A stretch of DNA of 10,356 bases. It comes from Candidatus Aminicenantota bacterium. GTDB taxonomy: Bacteria; Acidobacteriota; Aminicenantia; S016-38. A program made the translations under genes and the position numbers. The stretch is taken from positions 1 through 10,356 of the forward strand of contig JAMOUL010000143.1 of NCBI GenBank assembly GCA_027062035.1, read 5' to 3'. Shown here in pieces: positions 6,805-10,356 of the stretch (position 1 is its first letter; the number at the start of each line of letters is the position of its first letter). The notes under the pieces are model-generated. The model searched no databases. It saw only the letters and a program-made list of their open reading frames with translations, and was not told where the DNA came from.

Positions 6805-7420
6805 CTTTTTTTCGCACATAGCTGAGAATTGCCACATTTAGAACCCCTTCAATGGGGCCGAAAAAGGCCAGAGCAGGAATAAGCATTGCCGGAAAAGTCA
6901 CCTCAGGACCATAAGGAAAATAAAGAGGTTTACCCCCGGAATTAAAAAGGAGGGGCTGGACAGAAAGAAAGCCAGCTGCCACAGCGGAAGAAAGGATAAG
7001 GGAAAGGTACCCGGAGATAAAATACGAGAGCTTTTCCTTTTTCGCTAATAATTTCCATATCCAGTATCCTGTAAAGGCTGGAACAACCGCCATAGCCAAC
7101 ACGTTTGCACCATATGCGGTGATTCCTCCATCCCCAAAAAGAAGAGCTTGAATTGCAAGGACTATGGAAATAGCAGCTGTGGCCTTCCATGGTCCAAATA
7201 AAATGGCTATAAGAGACGTTCCGATGGCATGACCGGAGCTTCCCCCGGGAACAGGAATGTTTATCATCATAACCACAAAGGAGAGGGCCGACAGCAGGCC
7301 CAACCTCGCCACGGATTCTTCCTTTATAACCTCCTTAAAAGACCTGTAGATTAAAGGAATGCTTATCCCGTAGGCTACAGCACAGGTCTGAGGGGATAGA
7401 AATCCATCGGGTATATGCAT
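6788..7420 (-). CDS. CbiM/NikM family nickel/cobalt energy-coupling-factor transporter S component
   Basis: This 210-residue, mostly hydrophobic inner-membrane protein binds Co2+ or Ni2+ and carries it across the inner membrane. The start MHIPDGFLSPQTC is the family hallmark. In the NikM structure the metal is held by the Met1 amino group, His2 and a further His in the second conserved block; here these are M1, H2 and H64 in PVPGGSSGHAIG (57-66). The next conserved block QALLFGDGGITAYGAN (about 106-121) is also present. About six membrane segments can be seen. The start is certain because the N-terminal Met-His is functional and a CGGAGGTAAT ribosome-binding site precedes it. It starts one base after the upstream stop codon. 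Its substrate, cobalt or nickel, is not decidable from sequence; NikK/NikL-like neighbours favour nickel. The ATPase (CbiO/NikO) and the T component (CbiQ/NikQ) do not follow in this operon. Confidence 0.93.
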   Translation of the reverse strand: MHIPDGFLSPQTCAVAYGISIPLIYRSFKEVIKEESVARLGLLSALSFVVMMINIPVPGGSSGHAIGTSLIAILFGPWKATAAISIVLAIQALLFGDGGITAYGANVLAMAVVPAFTGYWIWKLLAKKEKLSYFISGYLSLILSSAVAAGFLSVQPLLFNSGGKPLYFPYGPEVTFPAMLIPALAFFGPIEGVLNVAILSYVRKKDEKGN

Positions 7421-7421
7421 A

Positions 7422-7868
7422 TTACCTCCGATTTACTTCTCTGTTTTTCCACAATGAAAAAATTCCTGATATCCCGAATATTATGCTCAATCCTATAAGA
7501 AGTTTCAAACCCAGAGGAAAGGATGGTTTCTCAGGAAGAGAAATTTTTAAATTCTCTTTCACCCTTACATCCACTACAACTCCGTGTCCGCTTCCGTCAT
7601 TTATTACAACCTGCCACCTTCCGGGTCTATCCGGGTAAAAGGAGAACCGACCATTACGATCGGTTCTCCCCTTCTGAAATTCTGTGCCCTCCCCGGGAGC
7701 AAATACCCTTACAAATGCACCCTTCATGGGTACAGGCTTTATTCCCTCGTACCATACAGTAATGGTAACCCCTCCCTTTTCCACCCTGTAGGCTACACTG
7801 TGTCCCCACAGATATCCTTTCCCTCCCACAAAAAGGGTCAGGATTAAAACAATAAAGAATTTCTTCAT
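7422..7868 (-). CDS. NikL-like exported protein with C-terminal membrane anchor, Ni/Co uptake operon
   Basis: This is a 148-residue protein with a signal peptide (MKKFFIVLILTLFVGG...), a small beta-sandwich resembling a carboxypeptidase regulatory domain, and one C-terminal membrane helix (about 117-140) followed by a charged tail. The conserved core APGEGTEFQKGRTDRNGRF (57-75) and YPDRPGRWQVVINDGSGHG (78-96) is characteristic of the small protein found between DUF4198 and CbiM/NikM genes (NikL in comparative-genomics usage). The likely cleavage after WG (22) would leave a mature protein starting HSVAY. H23 and H95 are possible metal ligands. It is probably tethered on the outer face of the inner membrane, handing metal to CbiM. 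Its start lies three bases after the upstream stop, with GGAGTGA as a modest ribosome-binding site inside that gene. The biochemical function of the family is not established as far as I know. Confidence 0.75.
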   Translation of the reverse strand: MKKFFIVLILTLFVGGKGYLWGHSVAYRVEKGGVTITVWYEGIKPVPMKGAFVRVFAPGEGTEFQKGRTDRNGRFSFYPDRPGRWQVVINDGSGHGVVVDVRVKENLKISLPEKPSFPLGLKLLIGLSIIFGISGIFSLWKNREVNRR

Positions 7869-7871
7869 AAG

Positions 7872-8555
7872 TTATTTCACTCCGAATGTAAGTGTTGCAC
7901 TGTAATCCACACGGTGGGATACGAATATCATCCACTCTCCGGAACCTGTAATCCTTATTCTTGCTATACCCTCCTTATTGCTCCTTGCCATAGCGGGAAA
8001 AGCGTCTTCTACAGGTTTATAACCTGAATAGGTGCCGTACACGAATGTGGACAGGGGTTTTCCTTCAAAAAGCACCTTTACAGGAAGGTATTCACCTGGC
8101 TTTATATCATAGGGATTTTTAAGGGGAATAAGCTCTATTCTGAAGCCACACACATAGGAGAATCCCTTTTCTCCCTTTCCAACCTGAATCAGTGCCTTGG
8201 CATATTTTCCAGAGGGACCATATGGTTCACTGGCCTTTCTTTCGCTCTTCAGGCACAGCACATAAATTCCCTCCTCTTTAACAGGAAACCTGCCTGTCCC
8301 CTTTTCTGGCACCATAACGGATTGTACACCCTCTGGGTCCACAAGAACTATCCTTTTGAACATCTTCTGGTAACGCTCTTCCTGATTTATGACCTTACTT
8401 TCCTCTGCAAGGTATTTATGGCCATATCCTATAAAATAAGTAGCATTTTCTCCAGGTTTAAGCTGATACTTTTCCATTGTTATCCACAAAGAATGACCAA
8501 AGATCATTCCTGTAATCAGAAATACACATGAAAGAACTAAAACATTTTTTCTCAT
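7872..8555 (-). CDS. DUF4198 / NikK-like periplasmic protein of Ni/Co uptake operon
   Basis: This 227-residue protein has a signal peptide (MRKN then a hydrophobic stretch to about 20) and no C-terminal membrane helix, so it is probably periplasmic. DUF4198 features are the mature N terminus HSLWITMEKYQLKPGENATY (21-40), the GYGHKYLAEE block (43-52), a middle repeat-like KPGEYLPVKVLFEGKPL (152-168) and the end SHRVDYSATLTFGVK (213-227). The two KPGE blocks suggest tandem immunoglobulin-like domains. NikK-type members co-occur with NikM/CbiM transporters and probably bind or deliver Ni2+ or Co2+. Cleavage after FG (20) would place His at the mature N terminus. Only two cysteines (C101, C136) are expected in the mature form and could form a disulfide. 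An excellent AAAGGAGGT precedes the ATG. The gene follows the receptor stop by 17 bp and precedes the NikL-like gene by 3 bp. Confidence 0.82.
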   Translation of the reverse strand: MRKNVLVLSCVFLITGMIFGHSLWITMEKYQLKPGENATYFIGYGHKYLAEESKVINQEERYQKMFKRIVLVDPEGVQSVMVPEKGTGRFPVKEEGIYVLCLKSERKASEPYGPSGKYAKALIQVGKGEKGFSYVCGFRIELIPLKNPYDIKPGEYLPVKVLFEGKPLSTFVYGTYSGYKPVEDAFPAMARSNKEGIARIRITGSGEWMIFVSHRVDYSATLTFGVK

Positions 8556-8572
8556 CCCATACCTCCTTTATT

Positions 8573-10356
8573 TTAAAAATGAACCCTGAATCCTGCAGAA
8601 TATGTTCTTCCTTGCCTGAAATACCTGCTTTCCTTCTCAAGTTTTTCGTCAAGAAGGTTGTCCACCGATGCAAAAAGTTCCATACCCCTGTATATTCTCT
8701 TGCTAAGGGTTATATCCACGAGATAAGCTTCATTCAAAAGCTGACTGTTGGAAGTGTTAGCATATCTTTTTCCGAGGTATTTCCCTGAAATATTTAAATT
8801 CAGGCCTATTTTTGGATTATGATAATTTAACAAAATATCAAACGTATGATGGGGAGAGTAGGGAAATTCACGTCCAGTAGAGGAAATTTCGGTACGAAGA
8901 TATGTATAGCCTCCCGCTATTGAAAGATTTCTGCCAAAGTTCCTGGTAAGTTCAACCTCTATTGCCTGGCTCATACCTTTTTCGACATTTACCGTCTTAA
9001 ACACAGGTACGCCATCTATATACTCCCCTGTTTTCTCAGATGTAATCATGTCCCTGAGATCATTTCTGAAGAATGAAACCCTGATCCCAAAATCATGTGA
9101 AAATCTGTGTTCTATCTCAAGATTGTATCCCCATGAATACTCCGGTTTGAGGTCAGGATTTCCTCCAAGCCAGAATCCTCCTCCCCAGGGATGATAATAA
9201 GTTTCTTCGTAAAGCTGAGAAAGGGTTGGTGCTACAAAGCCCTTACCTACAGAAGCTCTTATTTTCGTGTTAGCCCCGGCATTGATTAAAGCTCCAGCCT
9301 TTGGAACAAAAACGGTTCCCCACAGATCATGATTGTCCACCCGTAAAGCAAGGACAAGGTTTAAATTTCTCGAAAGGGTAGCCTCATCCTGGGCGTAAAA
9401 ACTATTTATTCTCTGGCTCCTGGTTCCTTCTATAAGAGTGTAGGTGATCTGATCGTATCTTGACTCAGCTCCCAGGGTCAAAAGATGATTGTTGCCTATT
9501 AACCATACGTACTGTATCTCACCCCGTGTTGTTGACTCATCCCAGGTTCTCGGGTCCCTTCCCGGTCTTGCATCGAGCCTGTTCGATTTCAGATAATATC
9601 CCCTCGCAGTGAGGAATGAATTTCTGTTCATTGTAAGGTTCCATACAAGGTTAAAATTGTATCTTTCATCGCTCAGATAATCTCCCTCCTCATCGAAATA
9701 ACCTGTGGTAAGGGTAAGGCTGTTTTTATCGCTGAACCTGTATTCGAACTTCCCCCTGCCGTTATACCCATCATAGGCATACCCTGTACCCATATTCTCT
9801 GACTTATTTTTGCTCCCCCCAACGATATAGTGAAATTTTCCAAAACTTCCCCCAAGGGTCATCATCGCCCTTATAGTATCTCCTGTGCCGTAGGAAGCAT
9901 ACCCATCGAAAATCGTTCTATCAGGAGGAGCTTTGGTGATAATGTTTACCACACCTGCCACCGCATCGCTCCCGTAAAGAACAGAGGCAGGCCCCTTGAC
10001 AACCTCTATCCGGGCTATCATATCCACCGGCACCTGACCTATATCTATACTGTCTGCATGTCTTCCCTTAAGTCTCTGCCCATCTATAAGGACCAGGGTA
10101 TATTTGGAAGGAAGCCCGTGTATCTTCACTGTGGCCCTGGAATAACCGTTGGTTCTTATGTTTATTCCGGGAAGCCACCTGAGAGCCTCTCCCACGGTTT
10201 GAGCGTTGGTTTTTTCAATATCTTTTGATGTTATAACTGCAGTTGTCACCGGAACGTTTTCAAGAGTATGGGGGGTTTTGGTGGCAGTCACCACCACTTC
10301 TACCTTCCCTATGTCTACAGGACCCTTCTCATGCTTTTTTGTCTTTCTTGCCGGCA
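8573..10356 (-). CDS. TonB-dependent receptor for metal or metal chelate, 5' end outside window
   Basis: The frame is open to the window edge and gives 593 residues of a BtuB/CirA-type outer-membrane receptor; the signal peptide and start lie outside. A TonB-box-like segment VDIGKVEVVVTATKTP spans about 10318-10271. The plug follows: ITSKDIEKTNAQTVGEAL, RWLPGINIRTNG, IHGLPSKYTLVLIDGQRLKG and the classic VVKGPASVLYGSDAVAGVVN block ending near 9932. The barrel shows LRVDNHDLWG, GKGFVAPTLSQLYEETYY, GNPDLKPEYSWGYNLEIEHRF and the terminal AGFRVHF ending in Phe. It heads the visible part of the Ni/Co operon and lies 17 bp before the DUF4198 gene. I therefore infer uptake of nickel or cobalt, free or chelated; cobalamin is an alternative, because the barrel resembles BtuB-like receptors. 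The extracellular-type segment YYHPWGGGFW could contribute a His ligand. The operon promoter and any riboswitch would be upstream, outside the window. Confidence 0.92.
   Translation of the reverse strand, partial: PARKTKKHEKGPVDIGKVEVVVTATKTPHTLENVPVTTAVITSKDIEKTNAQTVGEALRWLPGINIRTNGYSRATVKIHGLPSKYTLVLIDGQRLKGRHADSIDIGQVPVDMIARIEVVKGPASVLYGSDAVAGVVNIITKAPPDRTIFDGYASYGTGDTIRAMMTLGGSFGKFHYIVGGSKNKSENMGTGYAYDGYNGRGKFEYRFSDKNSLTLTTGYFDEEGDYLSDERYNFNLVWNLTMNRNSFLTARGYYLKSNRLDARPGRDPRTWDESTTRGEIQYVWLIGNNHLLTLGAESRYDQITYTLIEGTRSQRINSFYAQDEATLSRNLNLVLALRVDNHDLWGTVFVPKAGALINAGANTKIRASVGKGFVAPTLSQLYEETYYHPWGGGFWLGGNPDLKPEYSWGYNLEIEHRFSHDFGIRVSFFRNDLRDMITSEKTGEYIDGVPVFKTVNVEKGMSQAIEVELTRNFGRNLSIAGGYTYLRTEISSTGREFPYSPHHTFDILLNYHNPKIGLNLNISGKYLGKRYANTSNSQLLNEAYLVDITLSKRIYRGMELFASVDNLLDEKLEKESRYFRQGRTYSAGFRVHF

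Noticed and set aside
6532..6837. ATG at 6837 as the start of the PDGLE-like gene
   Set aside because: It would add an unusual polar 11-residue stretch before a normal MKREIKVLLF start and increase the overlap with cbiM; the ATG at 6804 is more likely.
7872..8555. Lipoprotein signal at Cys10 of the DUF4198 protein
   Set aside because: VLSC lies in the middle of the hydrophobic segment, too close to the N terminus, and has Leu where a small or polar residue is expected, so ordinary signal peptidase I cleavage is preferred.
8556..8572. Cobalamin or nickel/cobalt riboswitch inside the uptake operon
   Set aside because: All gaps within the operon are 17 bp or less. A riboswitch could only lie upstream of the receptor gene, outside the window.
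8573..10297. GTG at 10297 as the true start of the second receptor
   Set aside because: The frame stays open for another 19 codons to the window edge and contains the TonB-box-like segment; a start here would remove the signal peptide that the protein needs.

Overview
The window suggests a Gram-negative (double-membrane) bacterium of moderate, slightly AT-rich base composition. It carries two TonB-dependent outer-membrane proteins whose last residue is Phe, plus exported partner proteins. The first receptor pairs an N-terminal carboxypeptidase-regulatory-like domain with a long barrel, an Oar-like layout common in Acidobacteriota, Aminicenantota-like lineages and Myxococcota. That assignment is only a hint, because there is no rRNA or other marker here. 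About 95 percent of the window is coding. No rRNA, tRNA, CRISPR array or insertion sequence was seen.

Left part (1-1919). A class V (alanine/serine-glyoxylate type) aminotransferase runs leftward off the window edge. Divergent from it, across 114 bp, are tsaB and rimI, which overlap by 13 bp. TsaB is the partner of TsaD in making the t6A modification of tRNA, and RimI is an N-terminal acetyltransferase; this pairing is common in bacteria.

Middle (1890-6288). An AMP-forming long-chain acyl-CoA synthetase lies on the minus strand. Its 3' end overlaps the end of rimI by 30 bp. It is divergent, across 91 bp, from a plus-strand gene for an 876-residue TonB-dependent-receptor-like protein with an atypical plug region. 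A 243-bp intergenic stretch follows, with only weak hairpins.

Right part (6532-10356). A minus-strand operon looks like a nickel/cobalt uptake system spanning both membranes. In order of transcription it encodes a TonB-dependent receptor (5' end outside the window), a DUF4198/NikK-like exported protein, a NikL-like exported protein with one C-terminal membrane anchor, the CbiM/NikM substrate-binding membrane protein, and a small PDGLE/NikN-like two-helix membrane protein. Genes are separated by 1-17 bp or overlap. The energizing components CbiQ/NikQ and CbiO/NikO do not follow; the operon ends facing the other receptor gene. Both exported proteins are predicted to begin with His-Ser after signal-peptide cleavage, and CbiM begins Met-His, so three proteins of the pathway may bind metal through their extreme N termini.

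Three genes that appear to head their transcripts (tsaB, the acyl-CoA synthetase and the first receptor) lack a Shine-Dalgarno sequence. Each has a -10-like box ending 6-7 nt before its ATG, suggesting leaderless mRNAs. The aminotransferase, the DUF4198 gene and cbiM have good Shine-Dalgarno sequences. I found no clearly novel system; the main points of interest are the metal-uptake operon, the leaderless starts and the unusual receptor plug.
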